From the NCBI RefSeq assembly GCF_001695855.1, contig NZ_MBSS01000012.1, positions 186,001 to 250,000 of the forward strand: a stretch of 64,000 bases of DNA, given 5' to 3'. The DNA is from Ensifer sp. LC163. GTDB lineage: Bacteria; Pseudomonadota; Alphaproteobacteria; Rhizobiales; Rhizobiaceae. Numbering within the stretch: position 1 is the stretch's first letter; every line of letters starts with the position of its first letter. The translations under genes and the position numbers were made by a program. Shown piece after piece: positions 43,062-51,487 of the stretch. A model generated the notes under the pieces. That model ran no database searches and was not told the DNA's origin. It worked only from the letters and a program-made list of their open reading frames with translations.

Positions 43062-44327
43062 TCAAACGCCGGTGTAGCGGCGCAGAACCAGCGAAGCGTT
43101 TGTGCCGCCGAAGCCGAAGGAATTCGACAGCGCGATGTTGATCTCGCGCTTGCGCGCAACATGCGGCACCAGATCGATCTTGGTCTCGACGGAGGGGTTG
43201 TCGAGGTTCAGCGTTGGCGGTGCGATGTTGTCGCGGATCGCCAGTACCGAGAAAATCGCTTCCACCGCGCCGGCAGCACCCAGCAGGTGACCGATCGCCG
43301 ATTTGGTCGACGACATCGAGATCTTCGAGGCATGCTCGCCGACGAGCCGTTCGACGGCGCCGAGCTCGATCGTATCGGCCATGGTCGAGGTGCCGTGGGC
43401 GTTGATATAGTCGACATCAGCCGCCGTCAGGCCGGCGCGCTTCAGCGCCATCTGCATGCAGCGGTAGGCACCGTCGCCATCCTCGGACGGCGCTGTGATG
43501 TGGAAAGCATCGCCGGAAAGGCCGTAGCCGACGACTTCGGCATAGATCTTCGCGCCGCGCGCCTTGGCGTGCTCCAGCTCTTCCAGGATCACGATGCCGG
43601 CGCCCTCGCCCATGACGAAACCGTCGCGGTCGACATCATAGGGACGCGATGCCCTTTGCGGATCATCGTTGTGCTGCGTCGAGAGCGCCTTGCAGGCGGC
43701 AAAACCCGCCAGCGAGATACGGCAGATCGGCGATTCGGCGCCGCCGGCCACCATGACGTCGGCATCGCCGAGCGCGATCAGGCGGCTTGCATCGCCGATG
43801 GCGTGTGCGCCGGTCGAGCAGGCGGTGACAACCGAGTGATTGGGGCCGCGAAGCTTGTGGCGGATCGAAACCTGACCCGAGGCAAGGTTGATCAGACGGC
43901 CGGGGATGAAGAACGGCGAAATGCGCCGAGGACCCTTGTCGCGCAGCGTGTAGCCGCCTTCGACAATGCCTTCGAGACCGCCGATGCCCGAGCCGATCAG
44001 GACGCCGGTTGCAATCTGGTCTTCGTCGTTTTCGGGCTTCCAGCCGGCGTCGGCCAGCGCCATGTCGGCAGCCGCCATCGCGTAGACGATGAAAGGATCA
44101 ACCTTGCGCTGTTCCTTCGGCTCCATCCAGTCGTCGGCATTGAACGTGTTGTTCGAGCCGTCGCCGAACGGAAGGCGGCACGCGACCTTCGCGGGCAGAT
44201 CTTCGACTTCGAATTCCGTGACCTTGCGCGCAGCATTGTCGCCTGCGATCAGGCGCGCCCAAGTTGCCTCGGTTCCGCAACCCAAAGGAGATACCATGCC
44301 GGTACCGGTGATAACGACACGTCTCAT
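43062..44327 (-). CDS. fabF: Beta-ketoacyl-ACP synthase II
   Basis: The ATG at 44327 gives 421 residues, the usual FabF length, beginning MRRVVITGTGMVSPLG. A TTG at 44354 would add nine residues without reason. The catalytic triad is clear: Cys in VVTACSTGAHAIGDA, His in YINAHGTSTMADTIE, and His in STKSAIGHLLGAAGAVE. GFGGTNASLVL closes the active site. FabF condenses malonyl-ACP with acyl-ACP and is needed for cis-vaccenate. It follows acpP on the same strand, 221 bp apart, with a hairpin in the gap. Confidence 0.97.
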   Translation of the reverse strand: MRRVVITGTGMVSPLGCGTEATWARLIAGDNAARKVTEFEVEDLPAKVACRLPFGDGSNNTFNADDWMEPKEQRKVDPFIVYAMAAADMALADAGWKPENDEDQIATGVLIGSGIGGLEGIVEGGYTLRDKGPRRISPFFIPGRLINLASGQVSIRHKLRGPNHSVVTACSTGAHAIGDASRLIALGDADVMVAGGAESPICRISLAGFAACKALSTQHNDDPQRASRPYDVDRDGFVMGEGAGIVILEELEHAKARGAKIYAEVVGYGLSGDAFHITAPSEDGDGAYRCMQMALKRAGLTAADVDYINAHGTSTMADTIELGAVERLVGEHASKISMSSTKSAIGHLLGAAGAVEAIFSVLAIRDNIAPPTLNLDNPSVETKIDLVPHVARKREINIALSNSFGFGGTNASLVLRRYTGV

Positions 44328-44504
44328 AGTCCGCGACCCACCCTGACTGTTCAATTTCAGAGCCGGATCGGACCACGCGTGACGAACCCGATCCGTGCAT
44401 CCATTTTAAGTTCTTATTGCAACGATCAGAGGGAAATGCGGTCCCGCATTGCTGATCGAGAACCCCGCGCTCAGCGCGAGACAGCCCACTTCCCCTGGGC
44501 TGGT

Positions 44505-44527
44505 ACGGGCCGCTGAACGCGGCCCGT
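44505..44527 (-). terminator. Hairpin in the acpP-fabF gap
   Basis: ACGGGCCGC (44505-44513) pairs with GCGGCCCGT (44519-44527) around TGAAC, a perfect 9-bp stem 22 nt after the acpP stop. A second hairpin, CGCGCT/AGCGCG, follows at 44467-44478. Neither has a T-tract on the minus strand. They may reduce read-through or protect the acpP mRNA end, so that ACP is made in excess over FabF. Confidence 0.6.
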
Positions 44528-44548
44528 CTACGGCTTGGCCGTAAAGGA

Positions 44549-44785
44549 TCAGGCCTGAGCCTTTTCGATGAACTTGACGGCGTCGCCGACAGTCAGGATC
44601 GAATCCGCGGCATCATCCGGGATTTCGACGCCGAATTCTTCTTCGAATGCCATGACCAGTTCGACGGTGTCGAGCGAGTCCGCGCCGAGGTCATCGATAA
44701 AGCTTGCGCCTTCGCTGACCTTTTCGGCGTCGACGCCAAGATGATCAATAACAATTTTCTTTACGCGTTCTGCGATATCGCTCAT
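44549..44785 (-). CDS. acpP: Acyl carrier protein
   Basis: The ATG at 44785, with GAGGA 11 nt upstream, gives 78 residues beginning [19 protein letters not shown]. The Ser of [15 protein letters not shown] carries the 4'-phosphopantetheine arm. The protein is very acidic, as ACPs are. The longer frame extending upstream has a Pro/Arg-rich sequence unlike ACP and is rejected. It serves fatty acid synthesis with FabD, FabG and FabF from the same cluster. The carrier domain in the fusion at 19816-22482 is a separate, non-identical carrier. Confidence 0.97.
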   Translation of the reverse strand: MSDIAERVKKIVIDHLGVDAEKVSEGASFIDDLGADSLDTVELVMAFEEEFGVEIPDDAADSILTVGDAVKFIEKAQA

Positions 44786-45121
44786 GTCGGAGTTCCTCGA
44801 CCTTCGTTTCTCTGGGCGCCTTTCTGGCACCGGTACTCTCAATAAGCCTGATAGACCAAGACGGTCCAACGGGCAATCCATCCAACCAGAACCGCGGCAA
44901 ACCCAGGGCAGCCAAGGCTGCCGGACACCTGGCGGGGCCGGTCGACTGCTAACAGTCATGGCCCGATTAACACGGTTTAAGTCTGCCGCAAAGTGCGAAA
45001 ATGCCTGACAATCGCTTGCTCAACATTGAATTTCAGGCATTTGGCAGGTGGTATGCCGGAGCATTGAAGGCCACGATCACGCCGGTTTCGCGTGCATGGC
45101 CTGCGGGCCCCGGACACCCCG
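44786..45121 (-). promoter_or_regulatory. Long fabG-acpP gap with hairpin
   Basis: These 336 bp contain AAAATGCCTGA (44999-45009) and TCAGGCATTT (near 45033-45042), an inverted repeat with a loop of about 23 nt. On the minus strand it sits 80 nt after the fabG stop and is followed by TTTTCG, so it may end fabG transcription. The remaining DNA is where an acpP-specific promoter would lie. No coding frame is convincing. Confidence 0.55.
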
Positions 45122-45859
45122 TCAGATCATCGCCATGCCGCCGTTGACATGAATGGTCTGACCCGTCACGTAGCCCGCCTCGTTCGAAGCGAGATAGACG
45201 ACGGCCGACGCAATCTCGGCACCGGTGCCCATGCGCTTCATCGGAATCGCTCCCATGATGCCTTCCTTCTGCTTGTCGTTCAGCTTGCCGGTCATGGCGC
45301 TCTCGATGAAGCCGGGCGCGACGCAGTTGACCGTGACGTTGCGGGTCGCGATTTCCTGGGCGAGCGATTTCGAAAGGCCGATCATGCCGGCCTTCGAGGC
45401 GCAATAGTTGGCCTGGCCGGGGTTGCCGGTGACGCCGACGATCGACGTGATGTTGACGATGCGGCCGAAGCGGCGGCGCATCATCGGATGGGTCAGCTCG
45501 CGGGTCAGGCGGAACACGGCGGTCAGGTTGACCTCCAGAACATTGTCCCAGTCCTCGTCGCTCATACGAACGAAAAGGCCGTCCTTGGTGATGCCGGCAT
45601 TGTTGACGAGGATGTCGACGCCGCCCAGTTCAGCTTCTGCCTTTTCGCCGAGCGCCTTGACTTCGGCGCGGTCGGACAGGTTGGCCGGGAACAGCTGGAC
45701 GCGCTCGCCGAGCTCGTTGGCAAGCGCCTCGAGCTTTTCGACGCGCGTGCCGTGAAGGCCGACGATTGCGCCCTGAGCGTGCAGCATGCGGGCGATTTCC
45801 TCGCCGATACCACCGGATGCACCGGTTACAAGAGCCTTACGGCCGGAAAGATCGAACAT
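45122..45859 (-). CDS. fabG: 3-oxoacyl-ACP reductase
   Basis: The 245-residue SDR enzyme has TGASGGIGEEIARML for NADPH binding, NNAGITKDGLFVRM, the catalytic Ser in NITSIVGVTGNPGQ and the YCASKAGMIG Tyr/Lys pair. The C-terminus is YVTGQTIHVNGGMAMI, the FabG ending. It reduces beta-ketoacyl-ACP in the first reductive step of each fatty acid cycle. fabD ends 27 bp upstream on the same strand, and the two are probably cotranscribed. Length is standard. Confidence 0.97.
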   Translation of the reverse strand: MFDLSGRKALVTGASGGIGEEIARMLHAQGAIVGLHGTRVEKLEALANELGERVQLFPANLSDRAEVKALGEKAEAELGGVDILVNNAGITKDGLFVRMSDEDWDNVLEVNLTAVFRLTRELTHPMMRRRFGRIVNITSIVGVTGNPGQANYCASKAGMIGLSKSLAQEIATRNVTVNCVAPGFIESAMTGKLNDKQKEGIMGAIPMKRMGTGAEIASAVVYLASNEAGYVTGQTIHVNGGMAMI

Positions 45860-45886
45860 CGGATTGATTCCTTATAACTGGAGCAC

Positions 45887-46831
45887 TCAGGCCAGAAGCG
45901 CCGAGAGCGCGGTGTCGATATCGGCAGGCGTGTTGACGGTAATGCCGGTGACTGACTTGTCGATCCGGCGGGCAAGCCCGGTGAGAACCTTGCCGGAGCC
46001 CACTTCATAAAGTGTCGCGACGTTGTTGGCGGCGAACCATTCCACCGTCTCGCGCCAGCGAACCTGGCCGGTGACCTGCTCGACGAGAAGACGCGCGATC
46101 TCGGTCGCGTCGCTGACCGGAGCGGCCAGGACGTTGGCGATGACAGGCACGGACGGATTGTGCTTCTCGACCTTGGCGAGCGCCTCGCGCATCGCCTCGG
46201 CCGCCGGCGCCATCAGGCTCGAATGGAAGGGAGCGGAAACCGGCAGCATCAGGGCGCGCTTGGCGCCTTTTTCCGAGGCTAATGCGGCGGCCTTTTCGAC
46301 AGCTGCCTTCTCGCCGGAGATCACCAGCTGGCCGCCACCATTGTCGTTGGCAATCTGGCAAGAGCCGAGCGCCGAGGCTTCGCGACAGATGGCATCGACA
46401 TCCGCATGCTCAAGACCGATGATGGCCGCCATCGCGCCCTTGCCGACGGGTACGGCCGCCTGCATCGCGTTGCCACGGATGCGCAGCAGGCGCGCGGTGT
46501 CGGCAATCGAGAAGGTTCCGGCGGCACAGAGCGCCGAGTATTCGCCGAGCGAATGACCGGCCACGAACGAGACCTTGCTCTTGAGGTCGAGACCCTTGGC
46601 TTCAAGCACCCGGATCACCGCCATCGATACGGCCATCAGCGCCGGCTGGGCGTTGGCCGTCAGTGTCAGCCTTTCCTCGGGGCCGTTCCACATGGTTTCG
46701 GAGAGTTTCTCGCCGAGCGCCTCGTCGACTTCGGCAAACACTGCCGCTGCTTCCGGAAACGCGTCCGCCAGATCCTTGCCCATGCCGACAGCCTGGCTGC
46801 CCTGGCCCGGGAACGTGAATGCAATACTCAT
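45887..46831 (-). CDS. fabD: Malonyl-CoA:ACP transacylase
   Basis: The 314-residue enzyme starts IAFTFPGQGSQAVGMGKDL. The nucleophile Ser is in VAGHSLGEYSALCAAG, the Arg in RLLRIRGNAMQAAVPVGKGAMAA, and the catalytic His in LPVSAPFHSSLMAPA. It loads malonate on ACP. It opens the fabD-fabG-acpP-fabF series on the minus strand. Its promoter should lie in the 249-bp gap to the divergent aldo/keto reductase gene. Confidence 0.97.
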   Translation of the reverse strand: MSIAFTFPGQGSQAVGMGKDLADAFPEAAAVFAEVDEALGEKLSETMWNGPEERLTLTANAQPALMAVSMAVIRVLEAKGLDLKSKVSFVAGHSLGEYSALCAAGTFSIADTARLLRIRGNAMQAAVPVGKGAMAAIIGLEHADVDAICREASALGSCQIANDNGGGQLVISGEKAAVEKAAALASEKGAKRALMLPVSAPFHSSLMAPAAEAMREALAKVEKHNPSVPVIANVLAAPVSDATEIARLLVEQVTGQVRWRETVEWFAANNVATLYEVGSGKVLTGLARRIDKSVTGITVNTPADIDTALSALLA

Positions 46832-47080
46832 GGGATTGTCCCTTCCCTAGTTTTCCTCTCCATTCACATTCCTGAACGGCGAGTCAAGCGCGCAGGCCCG
46901 GCTTTGCGGGCTTCGCACGGCCTTTTGCCCTTGATCTTCGCCAATCAAGGCGTAAGTTTGCCGCGCATCGCCGCCCTGCCCGATCGACCGTCCCCTGGGC
47001 TTGCGGCCTTCACCCAATTCTGCCGCGGGCACCCCTTTCCTCCCGGGTCGAGGCTCGCTTTTCACAAGGACCATCACTGC

Positions 47081-48124
47081 ATGCGTTACAACACGCTTGG
47101 CCGAACCGGCATCAAGGTTTCCGAAATCTGCCTCGGCACAATGACCTGGGGCTCCCAGAACTCCGAGACCGAGGCGCACGAACAACTCGACTATGCGTTC
47201 GACAAGGGCGTGAACTTCATCGACACCGCCGAACTCTACCCGACGACCCCGCTTTCCGCCGAAACCTACGGCAATACCGAGCGCATCATCGGCGAGTGGC
47301 TGTCGAAGCGTGGCCGTCGCGACGACGTCGTTGTCGCCACCAAGGTCGCCGGCTCCGGCCGTCCCTACATCCGCAACGGCGGCCCGATCACCCCGGAAGG
47401 CATCGGCGAGGCGGTCGACGCCAGCCTCAAGCGGCTGAAGACGGATTACATCGACCTCTACCAGATTCATTGGCCGAACCGCGGCCATTATCATTTCCGC
47501 AATGCCTGGTCCTATGAGCCCGCCAAGCAGGACAAGGCCCATGTCGCCGCCGACCTGAAGGCTATGCTCGAAAAACTCGGCGAAGTGGTGAAGGCGGGCA
47601 AGGTCCGCGCGATCGGCCTTTCGAACGACACCGCCTGGGGCACGATGAAGATGATCGACATGGCGGAACGGCACGACCTGCCGCGTGTCGCCTCGATCCA
47701 GAACGAATACAATCTTCTCTACCGAGCCTACGACCTCGACCTTGCCGAACTCTCGCATCACGAAGACGTCGGGCTCCTCGCCTATTCGCCGCTTGCCGCC
47801 GGTCTGTTGACCGGCAAGTATCTTGACGGCGCCAGGCCGGCGGGGTCGCGCCTTGCGATCAACGGCGATCTCGGCGGCCGCTTCACGCCACACCAGGAAC
47901 CGGCCGTCGCCGGTTACGTGGCACTTGCCCGCGAACACCGGATCGACCCGTCACAGCTGGCGATCGCCTTCTGCCTCGCCCGCCCGTTCATGGCCTCCGT
48001 CATCATCGGCGCAACCTCGATGGAGCAGTTGAAGACGGATCTTGGCGCCGTGGGAATGACGCTGCCTCAGGACGTCATGAACGGCATTCGCCGCCTGCAC
48101 CGGCTCTACCCCATGCCGATCTGA
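47081..48124 (+). CDS. Aldo/keto reductase (Tas-like)
   Basis: The ATG at 47081, with AAGGA 10 nt upstream, gives 347 residues. The longer upstream frame is rejected because MRYNTLGRTGIKVSEICLGTM is the normal AKR opening. The catalytic tetrad is visible: Asp and Tyr in FIDTAELYPT, Lys in VVVATKVAG, and His in LYQIHWPNRG. The C-terminal NADP-binding segment is VIIGATSMEQLKTDLG. It resembles E. coli Tas and is probably NADPH-dependent with a broad carbonyl substrate range. The physiological substrate is unknown. It is divergent from fabD. Confidence 0.9.
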   Translation: MRYNTLGRTGIKVSEICLGTMTWGSQNSETEAHEQLDYAFDKGVNFIDTAELYPTTPLSAETYGNTERIIGEWLSKRGRRDDVVVATKVAGSGRPYIRNGGPITPEGIGEAVDASLKRLKTDYIDLYQIHWPNRGHYHFRNAWSYEPAKQDKAHVAADLKAMLEKLGEVVKAGKVRAIGLSNDTAWGTMKMIDMAERHDLPRVASIQNEYNLLYRAYDLDLAELSHHEDVGLLAYSPLAAGLLTGKYLDGARPAGSRLAINGDLGGRFTPHQEPAVAGYVALAREHRIDPSQLAIAFCLARPFMASVIIGATSMEQLKTDLGAVGMTLPQDVMNGIRRLHRLYPMPI

Positions 48125-48138
48125 GCGCGATACAGCAA

Positions 48139-48651
48139 ATGGCCGTGCCCCGGACGAAAGCGGAATTGCTCAGCGCCACCGAGACGGAGTTCGCCAAGCT
48201 CGAACGCGAACTCGATGGCATTCCGCCGGAGCGATTCGCCGAGGCATCGCTCGATGGACACGCCAAGGGCACGATGATGAGCGTCGGCGACCTCGTCGCC
48301 TACCTCACCGGCTGGGGCGAACTGGTGATCAAATGGATCGAACGGGACGAACAAGGTCTGCCGGTCGACTTTCCGGAGACGGGATACAAGTGGAACGAAC
48401 TCGGCCGGCTCGCGCAGAAATTCTATAGCGACTGCCGAGCGCTGCCGCCTGCGGAACGCCTGTCGCGCCTCGCCGCCAGCAAGGCGGCATTGATCACCAT
48501 GATCGAGGCGCGTGACGACCAGACCCTCTACGGGCAGGCGTGGTACGGCAAATGGCCGCTTGGCCGGATGATCCAGTTCAACACCGCCTCTCCCTATGCC
48601 AATGCCCACGGACGCTTGCGCAAGTGGAAGAAGGGCAAAGGAGGCACCTAG
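48139..48651 (+). CDS. ClbS/DfsB-family four-helix protein
   Basis: The 170-residue protein starts 14 nt after the aldo/keto reductase stop and is likely cotranscribed. AVPRTKAELLSATETEFAKLERELD, KGTMMSVGDLVAYLTGWGELVIKW, FPETGYKWNELGRLAQKFY and the C-terminal GRMIQFNTASPYANAHGRLRKWKK match the ClbS/DfsB (DUF1706) family. ClbS opens the cyclopropane of colibactin for self-protection, but most members occur in genomes without colibactin genes, as here. The real substrate is unknown. It belongs to the same broad four-helix superfamily as the DinB-like protein at 19363. Confidence 0.88.
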   Translation: MAVPRTKAELLSATETEFAKLERELDGIPPERFAEASLDGHAKGTMMSVGDLVAYLTGWGELVIKWIERDEQGLPVDFPETGYKWNELGRLAQKFYSDCRALPPAERLSRLAASKAALITMIEARDDQTLYGQAWYGKWPLGRMIQFNTASPYANAHGRLRKWKKGKGGT

Positions 48652-48683
48652 AAGGCAAAGCGGGGCAAAAACACCGTGCAAGC

Positions 48684-48712
48684 CTTGCCTTCCGCTGAAA
48701 AATGCGTATAAG
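48684..48712 (+). promoter_or_regulatory. Putative sigma-70 promoter of the rpsF operon
   Basis: CTTGCC (48684-48689) and TATAAG (48707-48712) are spaced 17 nt apart, close to the CTTGAC-N17-CTATAT pattern of alphaproteobacterial promoters. It precedes rpsF by about 220 nt, which leaves a long leader. A GC-rich GCGCGC follows the -10, as at stringently controlled promoters. Confidence 0.55.
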
Positions 48713-48935
48713 CGCGCTGTTCGAAATGCCCGGTCTTCTGGCTGGTGGCTGAACGGAGGGCCGGCTTCCTCGAGGGGAGCCGTTAGGATTGCAAGTCTTT
48801 CCGGCCTCCCGTGTCTCCGCTCTCGACCGTCTCGATACAACACTTTCTTGCCGGCTGCCTGTCAGCCACTAAGAACAGTCGTTGAGGCTTAGCCGCCGAT
48901 GTCCGGGCTGATTAACGCAAGAAAGGTAAGCCACA
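48713..48935 (+). promoter_or_regulatory. Structured 5' leader of rpsF
   Basis: GGAGGGCCGG (48755-48764) can pair with CCGGCCTCCC (48801-48810) with one mismatch and one G-T pair, around a 36-nt loop. Several ribosomal protein operons that encode S6 and S18 have leaders bound by the S6:S18 complex. Whether this is one cannot be decided by eye. The rpsF ribosome-binding site AGAAAGG lies just before the ATG at 48936. Confidence 0.4.
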
Positions 48936-49382
48936 ATGGCTCTTTATGAACACGTATTCCTGGCCCGCCAGGACATCACGCCGCAGCAGGTCGACGGTCT
49001 CGTCGAGCAGTACAAGGGCGTACTCGAAGCAAACGGCGGCAAGGTCGGTCGCGTCGAGAACTGGGGCCTCAAGTCCCTCACCTACCGCATCAAGAAGAAC
49101 CGCAAGGCTCACTACGTTCTCATGGACATCGATGCTCCGGCAGCTGCTGTCCACGAAATCGAGCGCCAGATGCGCATCAACGAAGACGTCCTGCGCTACA
49201 TGACGATCGCCGTCGAGAAGCACGAAGAAGGCCCGTCTGCCATGATGCAGAAGCGCGACCGCGACGACCGTCCGCGCCGCGATGGCGACCGTCCGGAGCG
49301 TGGCTTCGGCGACCGTGGTCCGCGTCCGGACCGTGGCGACCGCGAAGACCGCCCGCGTCGTCCGCGCGAAGACCGCGCGTAA
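48936..49382 (+). CDS. rpsF: 30S ribosomal protein S6, with charged C-terminal tail
   Basis: The 148-residue protein starts [20 protein letters not shown] and has the S6 ferredoxin-like fold ([38 protein letters not shown]). After about residue 105 comes a 40-residue tail of Arg and Asp repeats ([20 protein letters not shown]). It is absent from E. coli S6, which instead carries a Glu-rich tail. Similar tails are common in Rhizobiales. S6 pairs with S18, encoded 27 bp downstream. The operon continues with a DUF2232 gene and rplI. Confidence 0.97.
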   Translation: MALYEHVFLARQDITPQQVDGLVEQYKGVLEANGGKVGRVENWGLKSLTYRIKKNRKAHYVLMDIDAPAAAVHEIERQMRINEDVLRYMTIAVEKHEEGPSAMMQKRDRDDRPRRDGDRPERGFGDRGPRPDRGDREDRPRRPREDRA

Positions 49383-49409
49383 TCAAGAAGCTTTAGGAGA
49401 TTAAAGACA

Positions 49410-49658
49410 ATGGCTGAAGTTTCTTCCGCTCCGGTTCGTCGCCCGTTCCACCGTCGCCGCAAGACCTGCCCCTTCTCGGGCGCAAACGCTCCGCGGATCG
49501 ACTACAAGGACATCCGTCTTCTGCAGCGCTACATTTCCGAGCGCGGCAAGATCGTTCCTTCCCGCATCACGGCCGTTTCCCAGAAGAAGCAGCGCGAACT
49601 CGCCCAGGCGATCAAGCGCGCCCGCTTCCTCGGCCTGCTGCCCTACGTCGTTTCGTAA
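49410..49658 (+). CDS. rpsR: 30S ribosomal protein S18
   Basis: The 82-residue basic protein contains [38 protein letters not shown], and [20 protein letters not shown], all standard for S18. It binds S6 on the 30S platform. TTTAGGAGATT gives a strong ribosome-binding site. The next gene begins 193 bp downstream, where a weak hairpin region may lower expression of the membrane gene between rpsR and rplI. Confidence 0.97.
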   Translation: MAEVSSAPVRRPFHRRRKTCPFSGANAPRIDYKDIRLLQRYISERGKIVPSRITAVSQKKQRELAQAIKRARFLGLLPYVVS

Positions 49659-49851
49659 CAACGGCTGACCTTCCGTTGGTCGCCTGACTCAACGGAAACC
49701 GACTCTGGGGCAAGGCGCGCTCTTTACGTGATCGCCTTGCCCTCTCCCTTCCGCGTTGGGCGCGGATCGGAACTGGCGTGGAAACACGCAGAAATCCCAT
49801 GTTGGGGCTGGCCCTAGCCATCCCCTAACTGCACGAAGCAGGACAGCGAAC

Positions 49852-50805
49852 GTGAAGAACTTGAACAAGACATCGCTGCTGACCGGCGTTCTCGCCGGCT
49901 TTACCGCTGCCCTCCTATCGATGGGCGCGAATACGCAGTCGTCGCTTGCGATCGTTCTCTATGCCGCTTCGGCGCTCCCCATTCTCATTGCCGGCCTCGG
50001 CTGGGGCAATGCGGCCGCAATTACCGCTATCGCCAGCGCAGGCATCACTGCTGCCGGTCTGGTCTCGCCCTATTTCGCGCTGCTGATCCTCGTCGTGACG
50101 CTGATCCCCGCCGGCTGGCTCAGCCATCTCGCCAATCTGGCACGCCCGGCCACCGAACTCGGCGGCCCGGACGGGGCGCTTGCCTGGTACCCGCTTTCCG
50201 ACATTCTCAGCCACCTCGCCGGTCTGGTGACCGCGGGCATGATCATCGTCGGCTTCATCGTCGGATATGATTCTGATGTGTCCGACCGCATGGTCGACAT
50301 CGTCATCCAGGCGGTGAAGGCACAGGAGCCACTCTACAACCCGGACGCCGCAGCAATTGCCCAGATCAAGTCGATCTTCACGCTCGCACTTCCCCTCGTC
50401 CAGGGTGCCGTCTGGGTGGTGATGCTGTTTTCCGCCTATTATGTCGCCACCCGCATCGTGCAGATGTCGGGCCGGTCGCTGCGTCCGCGCGAGGACATTC
50501 CCTCGACGCTGCGCATGCACCGCAACGCGATCTTCATCTTTCTCGGCGGCCTGGTCCTGACCTTTGTGGGCGGCGCCCCGGCCACCATCGGCGCGCTGGT
50601 CTGTGGAACCTTCGGTGCAGGCTTCCTGCTCGCCGGCTTCGCATCTTTCCATTTCCGCACGCGCGGCAAGTCCTGGCGGCTTCCCGTTCTGTGGATCGCA
50701 TACCTGTCGGTGCTCGTGTTCACGATCCCGGCAATCTTCTTCCTTCTCACGGGCCTGACAGATACGCGACGCACCATCGCGGTCACGCCGGTGGAAAAAA
50801 ACTGA
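49852..50805 (+). CDS. DUF2232 integral membrane protein
   Basis: The GTG at 49852, with AGGA 9 nt upstream, gives 317 residues. An upstream in-frame start would add an unlikely sequence. The protein has about eight hydrophobic helices, opening LLTGVLAGFTAALLSMG. The region with DSDVSDRMVDIVIQAVKAQE is a loop, followed by LALPLVQGAVWVVMLFSAYYVATRI. This is the DUF2232/YybS family, which sits between rpsR and rplI in many alphaproteobacteria. The function is unknown. The constant position with S6, S18 and L9 genes hints at a link to translation or membrane biogenesis. Confidence 0.87.
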   Translation: MKNLNKTSLLTGVLAGFTAALLSMGANTQSSLAIVLYAASALPILIAGLGWGNAAAITAIASAGITAAGLVSPYFALLILVVTLIPAGWLSHLANLARPATELGGPDGALAWYPLSDILSHLAGLVTAGMIIVGFIVGYDSDVSDRMVDIVIQAVKAQEPLYNPDAAAIAQIKSIFTLALPLVQGAVWVVMLFSAYYVATRIVQMSGRSLRPREDIPSTLRMHRNAIFIFLGGLVLTFVGGAPATIGALVCGTFGAGFLLAGFASFHFRTRGKSWRLPVLWIAYLSVLVFTIPAIFFLLTGLTDTRRTIAVTPVEKN

Positions 50806-50838
50806 CCAACGAAACCTGAACTCTGAAAGGAAACGAAC

Positions 50839-51414
50839 ATGCAAGTCATTCTTCTCGAACGCATCGCAAAGCTCGGCCAGATGGGCGAAACCGTAAAGGT
50901 TCGCGACGGCTTCGCACGCAACTACCTGCTGCCGCTCGGCAAGGCACTGCGCGCCAACGCTGCCAACAAGGCCCGTTTCGAAGCTGAGCGCTCGACGCTC
51001 GAAGCCCGTAACCTCGAGCGCAAGTCGGAAGCCCAGAAGGTTGCCGAGAAGCTCGACGGCAAGTCCTTCATCATCGTGCGTTCGGCTGGCGAAACCGGCC
51101 AGCTCTACGGTTCGGTTGCCGCTCGCGACATCATCGACGTCCTGGCTGCCGAAGGCTTCAACATTGGCCGCAACCAGGTCGACCTGAACCACCCGATCAA
51201 GTCGATCGGCCTGCACAACGTCACGCTGCACCTGCATTCGGAAGTCGAAATCGCAGTTGAAGTCAACGTTGCCCGTTCGGCTGAAGAAGCTGAGCGCCAG
51301 TCGAAGGGCGAGAGCCTGACCTCGGCCGACGCCATCTACGGCGTTGACGAAGACGCCCTGAAGCCGGAAGACTTCTTCAACCCGGAAGCCGAATTCGAAG
51401 GCGAAGAAGAATAA
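50839..51414 (+). CDS. rplI: 50S ribosomal protein L9
   Basis: The 191-residue protein starts [32 protein letters not shown], the L9 N-domain that binds 23S rRNA. A long connecting helix follows ([26 protein letters not shown]), then the C-terminal domain ([40 protein letters not shown]). The acidic tail ([21 protein letters not shown]) is longer than in E. coli, which accounts for the 191 against 149 residues. GAAAGGAAACGAAC precedes the ATG. Confidence 0.97.
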   Translation: MQVILLERIAKLGQMGETVKVRDGFARNYLLPLGKALRANAANKARFEAERSTLEARNLERKSEAQKVAEKLDGKSFIIVRSAGETGQLYGSVAARDIIDVLAAEGFNIGRNQVDLNHPIKSIGLHNVTLHLHSEVEIAVEVNVARSAEEAERQSKGESLTSADAIYGVDEDALKPEDFFNPEAEFEGEEE

Positions 51415-51438
51415 GCCTTACTGACCATTCTGAATGCG

Positions 51439-51466
51439 AAAGCCCGGATCACGCGATCCGGGCTTT
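51439..51466 (+). terminator. Terminator of the rpsF-rpsR-DUF2232-rplI operon
   Basis: AAAGCCCGGATC (51439-51450) pairs with GATCCGGGCTTT (51455-51466) around ACGC, a perfect 12-bp stem followed by TTCTTT. The A-tract on the other side allows it to work for the convergent emrA gene as well. Confidence 0.92.
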
Positions 51467-51487
51467 TTCTTTGCCATCGCTTTGGCT

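Noticed and set aside
42977-43162. Short minus-strand frame with a hydrophobic end (MRVTAPLILLFAALLATSM)
   Set aside because: It overlaps the fabF C-terminus in another frame and the hydrophobic part is read through the terminator hairpin; no ribosome-binding site is seen.
42876-44516. Plus-strand open frame of 546 codons
   Set aside because: It is antisense to fabF and has no recognisable motif.
48885-48912. Possible S6:S18 binding hairpin (AGCCGCCGATGTCCGGGCT) just before rpsF
   Set aside because: AGCC/GGCT can pair, but the inner part does not form the stem with bulged CCG needed for the known motif, so it is not listed as a feature.
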